Assembly: GCA_036736205.1 (NCBI GenBank) | Contig: DAINMX010000056.1 | Coordinates: 1-32,050 of the forward strand | DNA length: 32,050 bases | Direction: 5' to 3' | Source of the DNA: XYA12-FULL-58-9 sp001798605 | Lineage (GTDB): Bacteria > Myxococcota > XYA12-FULL-58-9 | Part shown: positions 24,674 through 32,050 of the stretch, piece after piece | Layout of the letters: every line of letters starts with the position of its first letter | Position numbering within the stretch: the first letter of the stretch is position 1 | Notes under the pieces: generated by a model | The model's input: only the letters and a program-made list of their open reading frames with translations | Databases searched by the model: none | What the model was told of the DNA's origin: nothing | Program-made: the position numbers and the translations under genes

Positions 24674-24731
24674 GCGGCGAAATCACGTTGGTGGCCGGTG
24701 CGCAGGGCGGCGAAATCACGTTGGTGGCTGG
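24674..24731. repeat. Direct repeat, two 25-bp copies at 33-bp spacing
   Basis: GCGGCGAAATCACGTTGGTG, followed by GC(C/T)GG, occurs at 24674-24698 and again at 24707-24731, differing at one base. The pair lies in the 113-base gap between the coiled-coil lipoprotein stop and the HEAT membrane gene start (both on the - strand). It could be a duplicated regulatory site or a recent slip duplication. Confidence 0.9.
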
Positions 24732-24742
24732 AACGCGCATGG

Positions 24743-25801
24743 CTATTGGGTCAACAGCGAGTTGATCTGGTTGATCTTGCGGTTGGCCCGGTCGAACCGA
24801 CCATCGGAAAAGGAGTCACTCACGTCATCGAGCAAACCGAGGACCGTGCTCTTCTTCTTCTCGTCGAGGTTCTTCATGTTCGCCTGGTAGGAATTGTTGA
24901 TGCGCAGAAATTTGGCCTTCACGAATGAATGATCGATGTTAATGCCTGCAACGACGGCCTGCAACTGTTTGAGGGCTTCCTCTGCGGCTGAGAATTCTTT
25001 GGCGTTGAGGGAGCGTTTGGCGTTGGATTGGTGGTCCCGAGCGGCGGGTGGCAAATCGGCCTCGAGAATCCCCTTGGCGTCCATTTCGGCTTTGATTTGC
25101 CGTTGCAGACGTTGCACCTGTCCTTTGTTGGACGGCGTGCCACTTGGCACGGGGTTGTTGACGACCACTGTTCGTGTCATTCCCCCACCGGCCTGCAATC
25201 CCGCGAGGATGGTGTTGATCTCTTTGAGAGACTTCTCTGCGTCATCGTGCAGCTTGGCGATGTTCTTTTGCTGCTCAGTGAGTTTTGCCTCCCGACGGGC
25301 GATGTCCTTCTCGCGCTGCGCAATCCGTGATTCCCTTTGTTCGATGCTTATGCCACCGGCGTTGCTCCCAGTGAGAGAGGTGATCTTCTCCAAAAGATCG
25401 GTCTTCTGTTTCTCCAGTTGCACCCGCTCTGACTCGAAGTCACGGCGCCGGTTGCGCAGTTTCTTCTCTTCGTCGGCGAGCCGTTGTTCTTCGGACTCGA
25501 GCTTGTCGCGTTGTTTCTTGTCCTTCTTCGATAGTGAGTCGATCTGCTTGGTTATGCTTTCTCTCGCAATTGCCAACCGCTGTTGTTCCTCCTCGATGGT
25601 GGCAGCGCGAACCTCGAGGTTCTGCTCCTGTTCGAGGATGCGGCTCTTGTCAGCCTCGACAACGATGGTCAAATCCTCGACCCCTTCGCTCTGCGGGTCA
25701 TCAACGGCGTTCTCGTTGGAAGTGGGGCACGCGGTGAGAATCGTCATGCCTGCTGTGGCGATCAACCATCGGCGAAACAGAAAGCGGCTGCTCTTTTTCA
25801 T
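24743..25801 (-). CDS. Coiled-coil lipoprotein
   Basis: A 352-residue protein beginning MKKSSRFLFRRWLIATAGMT, with the lipobox LTAC and lipidated C25. The ATG at 25801 has AAGGGA about 8 bases upstream; the frame continues upstream without a better start. Residues about 50-210 are a long heptad-rich coiled coil full of Glu, Lys, Arg and Gln (LEQEQNLEVRAATIEEEQQRL, RIAQREKDIARREAKLTEQQ). A Gly/Pro/Asn hinge (AGGGMTRTVVVNNPVPSGTPSNKG) leads to a second helical domain (about 235-352). No enzymatic motif is visible. It is likely a periplasmic or outer-membrane-anchored structural protein. The HEAT membrane protein gene follows downstream on the same strand. Confidence 0.88.
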   Translation of the reverse strand: MKKSSRFLFRRWLIATAGMTILTACPTSNENAVDDPQSEGVEDLTIVVEADKSRILEQEQNLEVRAATIEEEQQRLAIARESITKQIDSLSKKDKKQRDKLESEEQRLADEEKKLRNRRRDFESERVQLEKQKTDLLEKITSLTGSNAGGISIEQRESRIAQREKDIARREAKLTEQQKNIAKLHDDAEKSLKEINTILAGLQAGGGMTRTVVVNNPVPSGTPSNKGQVQRLQRQIKAEMDAKGILEADLPPAARDHQSNAKRSLNAKEFSAAEEALKQLQAVVAGINIDHSFVKAKFLRINNSYQANMKNLDEKKKSTVLGLLDDVSDSFSDGRFDRANRKINQINSLLTQ

Positions 25802-25969
25802 GAACACTATCCCTTGGCCAGTTGGTGACGTTTCCGCCCCGCTGATCGTAGTCGGCGAAACGCCGCCTCGCAAGGTTACTGCGCGTTGTTGCAGACCCAG
25901 GAGATGGGCCAATTGGCCAGACTCACTCTCCACTCACTCTCAACACTGTCAGACAAACGTGGTAGGTCG

Positions 25970-26815
25970 ATGACGATCATGTTGCAGATGAACCTCTTTG
26001 CAGGCCCAGAGCTGCCGAATGACAAGGGCCCGGACGTCCAGTTGGACGAAAAGCACCGTCCGGATCTGTCATTGATTGCGTTGGCAGTTGCGCCGCCAAA
26101 CGCCAGAGATGCGGCTGGTTTGGGCGAGTGGTTGGCTGAGCAGCTCGGCAAACCGGTGCACCTGACCTTGACCGCGAATCGGTCAACCATGCTTTCCTAC
26201 CGAGAGCAAGGAGATGGACTGCATCTGCGGCTGCATGAGTTCTTCGCGGCAGCCACTCCCAAGGTTCTCTGGGCTTTGGCTGCGCTTCTCGCGTCTGAAG
26301 ACCTAGAGGCCGTTGGAGTCGTCGATCGATTTATCAACGATCAATGTGCGCGACTCATCGTGGAGCCTCGTCCCGTTCAGCCCCAGGGAAGATTCCACGA
26401 TCTCGGGGAGATCCTCGACGAGGTCAATACCTGTTTCTTTCACAATGAGTGTGGCGTCCGCATAACCTGGGGCCAGGCCGGCAGTCGACGTTACCGGCGG
26501 TCTATCCAACTCGGCAGCTACGTGAGCCAGGAGAAGCTCATTCGCATCCACCCCTGTCTCGACCAGGCGTGGGTCCCCCGTCAGTACGTGGCCTGGATCG
26601 TTTTCCATGAGACGTTGCACGAGGTGATGGGGACCAGGGCGTCCGCAACAGGCAATCGTCGCTCATTGCATCCACCGGAGTTTTCCGCACTGGAGGAGAC
26701 CTTCCCCAACTACCGCGAGTGCAAACAGTGGGAAAACGATAATCTCTATCGGTTGCTCCGTTTCAACCCTCGGGCAAAACCTCTCACCCCTCCGCACCCA
26801 AGACAGTCAGAGTGA
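25970..26815 (+). CDS. SprT-like HExxH zinc metalloprotein
   Basis: A protein of about 281 residues from the ATG at 25970 (GTAGG a few bases upstream); an ATG at 25979 or a TTG at 25886 are alternatives. The N-terminal part (1-130) is unassigned. From about 140 it follows the SprT-like pattern: VRITWGQAGSRRYRRSIQLGSY, LIRIHPCLDQAWVPRQYVAWIVFHETLHEV with HETLH at 213-217, then a downstream HPPEFSALEETFPNYRECKQWENDNL that may supply the third ligand. SprT-like proteins resemble the Spartan protease domain; proteolysis in bacteria is mostly unproven. No signal peptide, so probably cytoplasmic. It is divergent from the coiled-coil lipoprotein and followed by the tRNA gene. Confidence 0.82.
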   Translation: MTIMLQMNLFAGPELPNDKGPDVQLDEKHRPDLSLIALAVAPPNARDAAGLGEWLAEQLGKPVHLTLTANRSTMLSYREQGDGLHLRLHEFFAAATPKVLWALAALLASEDLEAVGVVDRFINDQCARLIVEPRPVQPQGRFHDLGEILDEVNTCFFHNECGVRITWGQAGSRRYRRSIQLGSYVSQEKLIRIHPCLDQAWVPRQYVAWIVFHETLHEVMGTRASATGNRRSLHPPEFSALEETFPNYRECKQWENDNLYRLLRFNPRAKPLTPPHPRQSE

Positions 26816-26890
26816 CCGCGTTGATCGTGTAGAACCAAAGGCGGTTGGATCGTGCGCGAAAAAAGGTCTACGGGATCCAACAAAGTTGTC

Positions 26891-26919
26891 TTGACCCAGG
26901 CAAACCCATTGGATAAAAG
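26891..26919 (+). promoter_or_regulatory. Probable promoter of tRNA-Lys
   Basis: TTGACC (26891-26896) as -35, with GATAAA at 26912-26917 or TAAAAG at 26914-26919 as -10 at 15-17 bases spacing. The sequence after it (GCGCTCCCGC) is GC-rich, like the discriminator of stringently controlled tRNA promoters. A start near 26925 would give a leader of about ten bases before the tRNA. Confidence 0.5.
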
Positions 26920-26935
26920 CGCTCCCGCTTTGGTT

Positions 26936-27011
26936 GGGGGCGTAGCTCAGCTGGCAGAGCAGCGGACTCTTAATCCGCGGGTCATGGGTTCGATCCCCTT
27001 CGCCCTCACCA
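26936..27011 (+). tRNA. tRNA-Lys (anticodon CTT)
   Basis: A 76-base tRNA with encoded CCA. The acceptor stem pairs GGGGGCG (26936-26942) with CGCCCTC (27001-27007, one G-T pair); the discriminator is A27008. D arm GCTC...GAGC is at 26945-26960. Anticodon stem GCGGA/TCCGC encloses the loop CTCTTAA, anticodon CTT at 26969-26971. The T arm has the loop TTCGATC. Its stem, ATGGG/CCCTT, contains one T-T mismatch. The AAG-decoding lysine tRNA is single-copy in many genomes, but that cannot be judged here. Confidence 0.97.
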
Positions 27012-27228
27012 ACCTCCTTTTCAATTTCATTAGATTGCGGCAAGGCCAACGGTCCCAAGGATCTGGCCGGTGGCCGGATTGGACTCAAGCGGACGCTTCT
27101 GAACGGCCTCGATGTCGCGTTGGCTGGATTGTACCCAGCAGGAGCCCGCCGCCCACAATGCAGGACAACGATGTGGGGTTCGTTCCAACCTTGCACACTT
27201 GCCATTCGCCTTTGTGAAAATTGCCGCA

Positions 27229-27257
27229 TTGACCAGTCAACTTGACTAGATTAGACT
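27229..27257 (+). promoter_or_regulatory. Promoter and overlapping palindromic operator of the antitoxin-toxin pair
   Basis: TTGACC (27229-27234) and TAGACT (27252-27257) form a -35/-10 pair at 17 bases. Two palindromes overlap it: TTGAC-CA-GTCAA (27229-27240) and AGTCAA-C-TTGACT (27235-27247), sharing the middle half-site. Phd-type antitoxins repress their own operon by binding such sites. Transcription would start about at the A of the ATG (27265), and no Shine-Dalgarno precedes it, so the mRNA may be leaderless. Confidence 0.55.
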
Positions 27258-27264
27258 GACTCAT

Positions 27265-27492
27265 ATGACCAAGGTCAATATTCAAGAAGCCAAGACTCAT
27301 CTTTCAAGACTGTTGTCTCGTGTCGAAGCGGGGGAGGACATTGTGATCGCCCGGGCGGGTAAGCCCGTGGCCAAACTGGTGCGAATTTGTGAGCACGCGT
27401 CCAGAGTTCCGGGTACCGCGAGCGGAGAATTTGAAGTGCCCGACGATTTCACTGCCCCACTTCCCGATGACGTACTGAACGCCTTCAAATGA
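27265..27492 (+). CDS. Phd/YefM-family antitoxin
   Basis: A 75-residue protein with the Phd/YefM N-terminal DNA-binding fold: VNIQEAKTHLSRLLSRVEAGEDIVIARAGKPVAKLV. The C-terminal tail (FEVPDDFTAPLPDDVLNAF) is the short segment that in this family folds onto the PIN toxin. The stop overlaps the toxin start as ATGA, implying translational coupling. It should block the toxin and, with it, repress the operon through the palindromes just upstream. Confidence 0.93.
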   Translation: MTKVNIQEAKTHLSRLLSRVEAGEDIVIARAGKPVAKLVRICEHASRVPGTASGEFEVPDDFTAPLPDDVLNAFK

Positions 27493-27875
27493 GTCTTCTT
27501 CTGGATACCCACGTCTTCTTGTGGTGGATCACCGATTCCGCCAAGCTGTCCGAGACAGTTCGACACGCCCTTGCAGACGGGTCCACCAGAGTATTTTGGA
27601 GCGCCGCAAGCACATGGGAGGTGGCAATCAAGTATGCAATCGGTAGGTTGCCGTTGCCATCGCCTCCGGGGCAATACCTACCACAACACCTCGAGCTCAA
27701 TGGTTTGCGCTCCCTACCCGTTCTCGACAAGCACGCATACCGCGCGGCCGCCTTGCCCAAGCATCATGCCGATCCGTTTGATCGGATGCTGGTAGCACAG
27801 GCTCAGGAAGAAGATCTCTGTTTGGTCTCTTCTGACTCGAACATCGCGAGATACGCCGTTTCCGTCCTTTGGTAG
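27489..27875 (+). CDS. PIN-domain (VapC-type) ribonuclease toxin
   Basis: A 128-residue PIN-domain protein, normal for VapC toxins. The acidic metal-binding residues are in place: D6 (LLLDTH), E44 (STWEVAIK), D95/D98 (HADPFDRML) and D116 (SSDSNI). The phrasing LLLDTHVFLWW and the DPFDRMLVAQA block are typical of the PIN subgroup paired with Phd antitoxins. It likely cleaves a specific RNA, often a tRNA or rRNA loop, when freed from the antitoxin; the target cannot be predicted. Start overlaps the antitoxin stop (ATGA). Confidence 0.94.
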   Translation: MSLLLDTHVFLWWITDSAKLSETVRHALADGSTRVFWSAASTWEVAIKYAIGRLPLPSPPGQYLPQHLELNGLRSLPVLDKHAYRAAALPKHHADPFDRMLVAQAQEEDLCLVSSDSNIARYAVSVLW

Positions 27876-28318
27876 AACCACCGGGATTGGTTTGTCGGCA
27901 CCTTTCGCGGCAAGCATCATGAGGCAAACCAGGCATGCTTTCATTTTGTCGAGTTTCACCGAGTGTACGACCCAGGTCAACACGCGCAGCACCCCGGTCC
28001 GTGAGGGATCTCGTTTTCGAGCGTCCCACTGATGCTGTGATTGCAGCCTCCATACACTCGGGCTCCGCGTCTTCCCAACCGTCATGACATATCGCCTTTT
28101 TCGACTATGGTCGTTCAAACTTCCTAATGGTGGAACTTCCGGGCCTAGTTTGGGTTAGTTCGTCGTTCACCTCATCATCGTACAGGAGTGACCGCGAAAA
28201 CGGGTCTGGAATGCGTTGGGGTGGCCAGAGCGGTGTGACGCGCTCTCAAGGTCGAGTTCACGTTTCGCGGTGTGACATGGGTAGCTGCATTTCTGCGGAT
28301 GTGCTAGGCACGCTACCC
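27876..28318. other. 443-base region before the Kelch gene
   Basis: No convincing gene is present. Open frames on the - strand (up to 134 codons) overlap the toxin antisense and have no recognisable domain or ribosome-binding site. The region should contain the promoter of the Kelch lipoprotein; no clear -35/-10 pair was found. Its last part holds the left arm of the start-codon hairpin described separately. Confidence 0.5.
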
Positions 28319-28321
28319 ATG
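28276..28321 (+). promoter_or_regulatory. 10-bp inverted repeat enclosing the Kelch start codon
   Basis: CATGGGTAGC (28276-28285) and GCTACCCATG (28312-28321) are perfect reverse complements with a 26-base loop. The last three bases of the right arm are the proposed ATG of the Kelch lipoprotein, so in mRNA the start codon would be base-paired. A smaller palindrome GTGC-TAG-GCAC (28301-28311) sits inside the loop. It could be an RNA switch on translation or a DNA operator. Confidence 0.6.
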
Positions 28322-31300
28322 GCTGACAACTGCAGCAAAAAGAAGATGCTCACGTTGACGCTGCTTGGCCTCACCGGTTGTGTGATGGACCTGGCACCGC
28401 CCGAAGGAGCTCAGATCGCCTGCAGCAAACCATCTGACTGTCCGGGTTCTTGGATTTGCAACAGCCAAACGGGTTTGTGCGCGCGACCGAGTGGTGATCT
28501 CACACCACCGGAAATCACCGACGTCGAGCTCACGCGCACGGTTGTGCGGGACGGAGGTGACGCAAGACTCATTGTCGCAGTCTCGGAAGAGGTCACTGAC
28601 AGATCGCAAGCCACGATCCTCTGGTCTGGTGCAGCCACCGATCCCGAACAGCTCGTGCTGGTTGGCCACACGGTTGGAAAAGTTGAATTTGATTTCACGG
28701 CCGATGCGGCTCGTCATCCAGAAGGAACGGCCACAATCTACGTCGAGGTCTGGGACCGGGCAGGAAATCCGAGTGGCAAGACATTGGCAGGAACGCTCGT
28801 CACTGATTTTACTGCCCCCTCGGTGTTTTCGAGCTCAGTGAGTATCTCCTACATCGACACGCAGGCTCCGATCTATCCTGTGACTGGAGCTCGTGCGGGC
28901 ACGACCCTAAGAGTCTCGTTCGTCGCCACCGAACAGTTGGCAACGGATCCCGTGGTTTCCACATCAGGATTTCCAGCGTTCTCGGTCGACGAGCAGCAGG
29001 GAACGACCTACATGATGAGTGCAGAAGGCGTGGGATCCCTGTCCGACGGTGACCACCCGATGTCGGTCATTCTCGAGGATCTTGCCGGCAACAATCCGGA
29101 GGTAACCCTCGGAACTCTTCGCGTGCGCGCCACGACGCCATCGACCCCGGACGTGACGACTCCGGGTTCTATTGTTTACGTACGCGCCCCATGGGGTACC
29201 TCGTCCGATACGGACGCGGTCTTTGGGCTCTTGGGTGCCGCCAACGCCGTTGTCGGCGACGCCACTGTGATTGCGCGGACGTCTGAGAATCCGGCGAGCC
29301 TCGAGCTCGGACGCGACCTCGCGGACTCGTCCGGCGGTTTCGACCTCAAGCTCATCGCCAGCAACGTTGATTTCGTCTACGTTACCGCCGTCGATGCGGC
29401 AGGGAACGCATCGGCCCCTGCGGCGGTACGAGACGTGCGATGGACCGGAACTCTTCGCCACAAGATTGCCGGAAGCACCACCGAGAATCCCCATGACCTC
29501 TTTCCCTCACGGCCGGCTCGCACACCGTCCAAATTCGGCGACCTCGCTCCGCTTGCTGATGCAGAGTACGAAGATTTGTTTGAAGTTGATGGCGCGATCG
29601 TTGGTGCCCAGGCGAACTTCCAATGGAGGCAACGTCGACCTCCCGCCGCCGCATTAGGCAGGATCTTCACAGCCGCCGCCTACGATGACGCGCGGGGAGT
29701 TGCTGTGCTTTTTGGTGGCTGGAACTTCGATGGCATTCATGGGGATACCTGGCAGTGGGATGGTTCAGCCTGGGAACAAGCGACGCCAACATTCTCACCG
29801 CCGCCGCGGGCTTTTCACGCCATGACATATGACGCGGGACGTTCGCGGGTTCTGTTGTACGGTGGAACCTCTGTCGCCAACAACCTCGAGGGACTTTGGG
29901 GTTTTGACGGGGTAACCTGGCGCCATCTGGATGCCGCCGCCGAGACGACCCCTGGACCGCGGATCTTTCACCATCTTGCCTACGATGCGGTGCACGATGA
30001 AGTGATTCTGTACGGTGGATGCGATACGCTCACCTGTGACCCGCGTCTGAACGACACGTGGATTTGGAATGGTCGGCAATGGCGCGACGCTCAAGCGGGA
30101 GTACCGTCTGGAGCCCGAACACGGGCAACGATGGGATGGGATCCCAAGGTCAATCGCATCCGGCTTTATGGCGGTTGCCTTGCAGGCGACATCGACGATT
30201 GCACCGAGCCGGTCTCCGACGTCTATCTGTGGGATGGTTCAGTCTGGTACGTTGACACATCCATCACAACCTCTCCCGCTGTTCGGTTGTCGGCAAATTG
30301 GATCTTCGATGCCGAAGACGATCGCTTGTTGATGCTCAGTGGTGTTTGCTTGGTCGACAACGGCTCGGGGGGACTGCGCGAAGAGCCATGCACAGACACG
30401 TGGTCGTGGGACGCGAGTCTGCCCGGATGGGTTGAGGTTTTGTCGAGTCAAGGCATGGACCCGCCTGCGGAGCTCACGGTGGCGTTTTATGACCGAAGTT
30501 TGGGTTTGCCGGTTGAGGCGCTGGGGACGGATGCCAGTCAGGACCTAATGTACACCAACACCTGGACCCTCGAGGGTGACGCCTATGCGCTCCAACTCGG
30601 CGGCGATACGTTTGCGCGCGTGGGGCGGCGCGGCCAACGAGCCATCTTTGATGGCAGTGTGGTGTTGGTTCAGGGTGGACGCACGAAGACCGACACTGAC
30701 ACCTGCGATCTCGACGATTCGATTCATTGTGGCAGAATTCTCACCTGGGATGGTGCCCAATGGCACCAGATACCCTACGAGACGGATCAAGGTGCAACCC
30801 TGCCGCCTCACCGCAGCCATCACGCCATGGTTTACGACGCGACCCTTGGCCGCACGGTTATCTTTGGTGGCGAACGCTTTGCGAGCGCGACCTCGCCAGA
30901 TCCAGCAACCTTGCACAACGACCTGTTCGCTTGGAACGGGTCGACTTGGTCAGACCTGTGCAGAACAGTGCAGTGCATCGCGAGTCGTCCGTCGCCCCGT
31001 GAGGGCAGCGCGATGGCTCTCGACCCAACCGATGGTTCCCTGTTGGTGTTTGGCGGGGGAACTGCTGCCCTCAGCGAAATTGCCGAGACTTGGCGCTTCA
31101 ACGGCACACAATGGAACCTCGTGTGTGACGGTCAACAAGGTTGCTCCTCGCCGACGGCGCGCAACCATGCGGGATTGGCTTATGATGAGGCCCGGGGCGT
31201 TTTCGTTCTCCAAGGCGGATCGGGCTCCGGTTCCGGTGCGTGTCCGGCCGACGGCGGCTGCAATGATACGTGGGAATGGACAGGTTCTGACTGGGCCTTG

Positions 31301-31999
31301 GTGTGTGATCCCACCGACGGTTGTGTGGCACCCGGAGTCGGGGAGCACGTCGACCTTGTTTATGATTCAGTGCGCAAACGCATTGTCGCGTTCATCGGCG
31401 ACCAAGTGTGGACCTGGGATGGGCAGCTTTGGCGGAACATCTCGCCCTTGTCGGGTCTACCCCAGATTCGAACAGACGCAGGTCTCGCCTACGACTGGGT
31501 TCGCAACAAGCTCGTTCTGTTCGGCGGTGATGTCTACGATTCTGCATGGGCCGATCTTTGGGAGATGGACCTGTCACCTGACTCGAAAGCCAGTCTCAGC
31601 GGCTTCTTCCAATTGCCCACCGCCTATCCTGTTGGTGATGCAAAGGACGTTGACCTCAAAACGTGGTTTGGCGCAACCGGATACGACCTCGATAAGGAGC
31701 TAGGAAGCGACAACGACCTTGTTGGTGAGCCCGTGCCCGGCGGTTTGGTCGAGATCTGGAGCACAGCCGCAACAACATGGGTGCCAGGATCCACGAGCGA
31801 AGCAGGTGCAAGCTCAACCCCACAAGCGACCTCGACCGTGAGCTCGGCCGAGTCTGGCAGCGATTGGATCGTTGGTTCCGATCACACCATTCATTACCGT
31901 TTGGTGCCCATCGCCGGAGCTGGCAATGGCCCCGAGCCCGCGGCGGTCGTGGCGGATTTTGTGGAGCTGACCGTCGATTTTCGTCTTTCGGGGCCCTAG
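28319..31999 (+). CDS. Giant Kelch-repeat lipoprotein
   Basis: A 1226-residue surface protein if started at ATG 28319; the ATG at 28346 is an alternative, and the frame extends upstream without a signal. The leader MADNCSKKKMLTLTLLGLTGC has a perfect lipobox LTGC with lipidated C21. A short Cys-rich module (about 32-55: CSKPSDCPGSWICNSQTGLC) is followed by Ig-like domains (about 60-430). Residues about 440-1090 contain about twelve Kelch-type units, with repeating phrases such as AYDDARGVAVLFGG, DTWQWDGSAWEQ, TYDAGRSRVLLYGG and LAYDEARGVFVLQGG, enough for two six-bladed propellers; units 5, 6 and 11 are degenerate. A further beta domain closes the protein (TVDFRLSGP). A binding or adhesive role is inferred. 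The start codon lies in a hairpin. Confidence 0.9.
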   Translation: MADNCSKKKMLTLTLLGLTGCVMDLAPPEGAQIACSKPSDCPGSWICNSQTGLCARPSGDLTPPEITDVELTRTVVRDGGDARLIVAVSEEVTDRSQATILWSGAATDPEQLVLVGHTVGKVEFDFTADAARHPEGTATIYVEVWDRAGNPSGKTLAGTLVTDFTAPSVFSSSVSISYIDTQAPIYPVTGARAGTTLRVSFVATEQLATDPVVSTSGFPAFSVDEQQGTTYMMSAEGVGSLSDGDHPMSVILEDLAGNNPEVTLGTLRVRATTPSTPDVTTPGSIVYVRAPWGTSSDTDAVFGLLGAANAVVGDATVIARTSENPASLELGRDLADSSGGFDLKLIASNVDFVYVTAVDAAGNASAPAAVRDVRWTGTLRHKIAGSTTENPHDLFPSRPARTPSKFGDLAPLADAEYEDLFEVDGAIVGAQANFQWRQRRPPAAALGRIFTAAAYDDARGVAVLFGGWNFDGIHGDTWQWDGSAWEQATPTFSPPPRAFHAMTYDAGRSRVLLYGGTSVANNLEGLWGFDGVTWRHLDAAAETTPGPRIFHHLAYDAVHDEVILYGGCDTLTCDPRLNDTWIWNGRQWRDAQAGVPSGARTRATMGWDPKVNRIRLYGGCLAGDIDDCTEPVSDVYLWDGSVWYVDTSITTSPAVRLSANWIFDAEDDRLLMLSGVCLVDNGSGGLREEPCTDTWSWDASLPGWVEVLSSQGMDPPAELTVAFYDRSLGLPVEALGTDASQDLMYTNTWTLEGDAYALQLGGDTFARVGRRGQRAIFDGSVVLVQGGRTKTDTDTCDLDDSIHCGRILTWDGAQWHQIPYETDQGATLPPHRSHHAMVYDATLGRTVIFGGERFASATSPDPATLHNDLFAWNGSTWSDLCRTVQCIASRPSPREGSAMALDPTDGSLLVFGGGTAALSEIAETWRFNGTQWNLVCDGQQGCSSPTARNHAGLAYDEARGVFVLQGGSGSGSGACPADGGCNDTWEWTGSDWALVCDPTDGCVAPGVGEHVDLVYDSVRKRIVAFIGDQVWTWDGQLWRNISPLSGLPQIRTDAGLAYDWVRNKLVLFGGDVYDSAWADLWEMDLSPDSKASLSGFFQLPTAYPVGDAKDVDLKTWFGATGYDLDKELGSDNDLVGEPVPGGLVEIWSTAATTWVPGSTSEAGASSTPQATSTVSSAESGSDWIVGSDHTIHYRLVPIAGAGNGPEPAAVVADFVELTVDFRLSGP

Positions 32000-32050
32000 T
32001 ACTGGGATCCCCAAGTCCATAGTGAAAAAGGGGCGCTCTATTCTTGGGCT

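Noticed and set aside
24936..25973. 345-codon open frame on the + strand, rich in Ser, Cys and Arg
   Set aside because: It is the complement of the coiled-coil gene; Glu/Lys-rich coding on the - strand produces Ser/Phe/Leu-rich frames by chance.
27714..28118. 134-codon open frame on the - strand
   Set aside because: It runs into the PIN toxin antisense, has no domain or ribosome-binding site, and its composition looks random.

Overview
The window looks like a chromosomal segment from a Myxococcota-type (former Deltaproteobacteria) bacterium. The reasons are a Ser/Thr kinase fused to a SUMF1/FGE-like domain, an FHA-fused sigma-54 activator, a lipoprotein built from six 'CGDG...CDDG' cysteine-rich repeats of the Myxococcus disulfide type, a PilZ protein, and many large secreted beta-propeller lipoproteins. 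This is inference from gene content; there is no rRNA or other phylogenetic marker. No prophage, transposase or CRISPR array was seen.

Layout. 1-402: non-coding, with one AT-rich stretch. 403-2890 (+): exported beta-barrel-like protein, then a zinc-ribbon class I methyltransferase. 2906-5242 (-): FHA/sigma-54 activator followed by a TauE/SafE transporter. 5502-8183 (+): kinase-SUMF1 fusion, divergent from the activator, so the 5243-5501 gap serves both. 8170-11700 (-): a 1176-residue protein of unknown role whose last third resembles S-adenosylhomocysteine hydrolase. 12074-12412 (+): PilZ. 12439-15732 (-): giant NHL-type propeller protein. 15986-17447 (+): HigB/HigA-IrrE-type toxin-antitoxin pair. 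17592-19687 (-): disulfide-rich RCC1 lipoprotein followed by a small outer-membrane barrel. 19937-21367 (+): calpain-like cysteine protease homologue. 21425-22555 (-): membrane HExxH peptidase, divergent from a small Cys-rich membrane protein (22653) and a DsbA-like lipoprotein (23113). 24090-25801 (-): coiled-coil lipoprotein and a membrane/HEAT protein. 25970-26815 (+): SprT-like HExxH protein. 26936-27011: tRNA-Lys(CTT). 27265-27875 (+): Phd/VapC-type toxin-antitoxin pair. 28319-31999 (+): giant Kelch lipoprotein.

Themes. (a) Signalling: the kinase and the FHA activator are divergent neighbours and plausibly form a phosphorylation-recognition pair. (b) Cell surface: five predicted lipoproteins (three with propellers), two barrel proteins and a DsbA-like lipoprotein point to an elaborate disulfide-rich envelope. 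(c) Small addictive modules: two toxin-antitoxin pairs, each with a visible palindromic operator. (d) Three arrays of about 9-bp tandem repeats lie between 5.4 and 11.9 kb. The best candidate for something undescribed is the 8170-11700 gene: a long unknown N-terminal part on an SAHH-like core that appears to lack the usual catalytic residues. All family assignments were made by eye from motifs; no database search was run.
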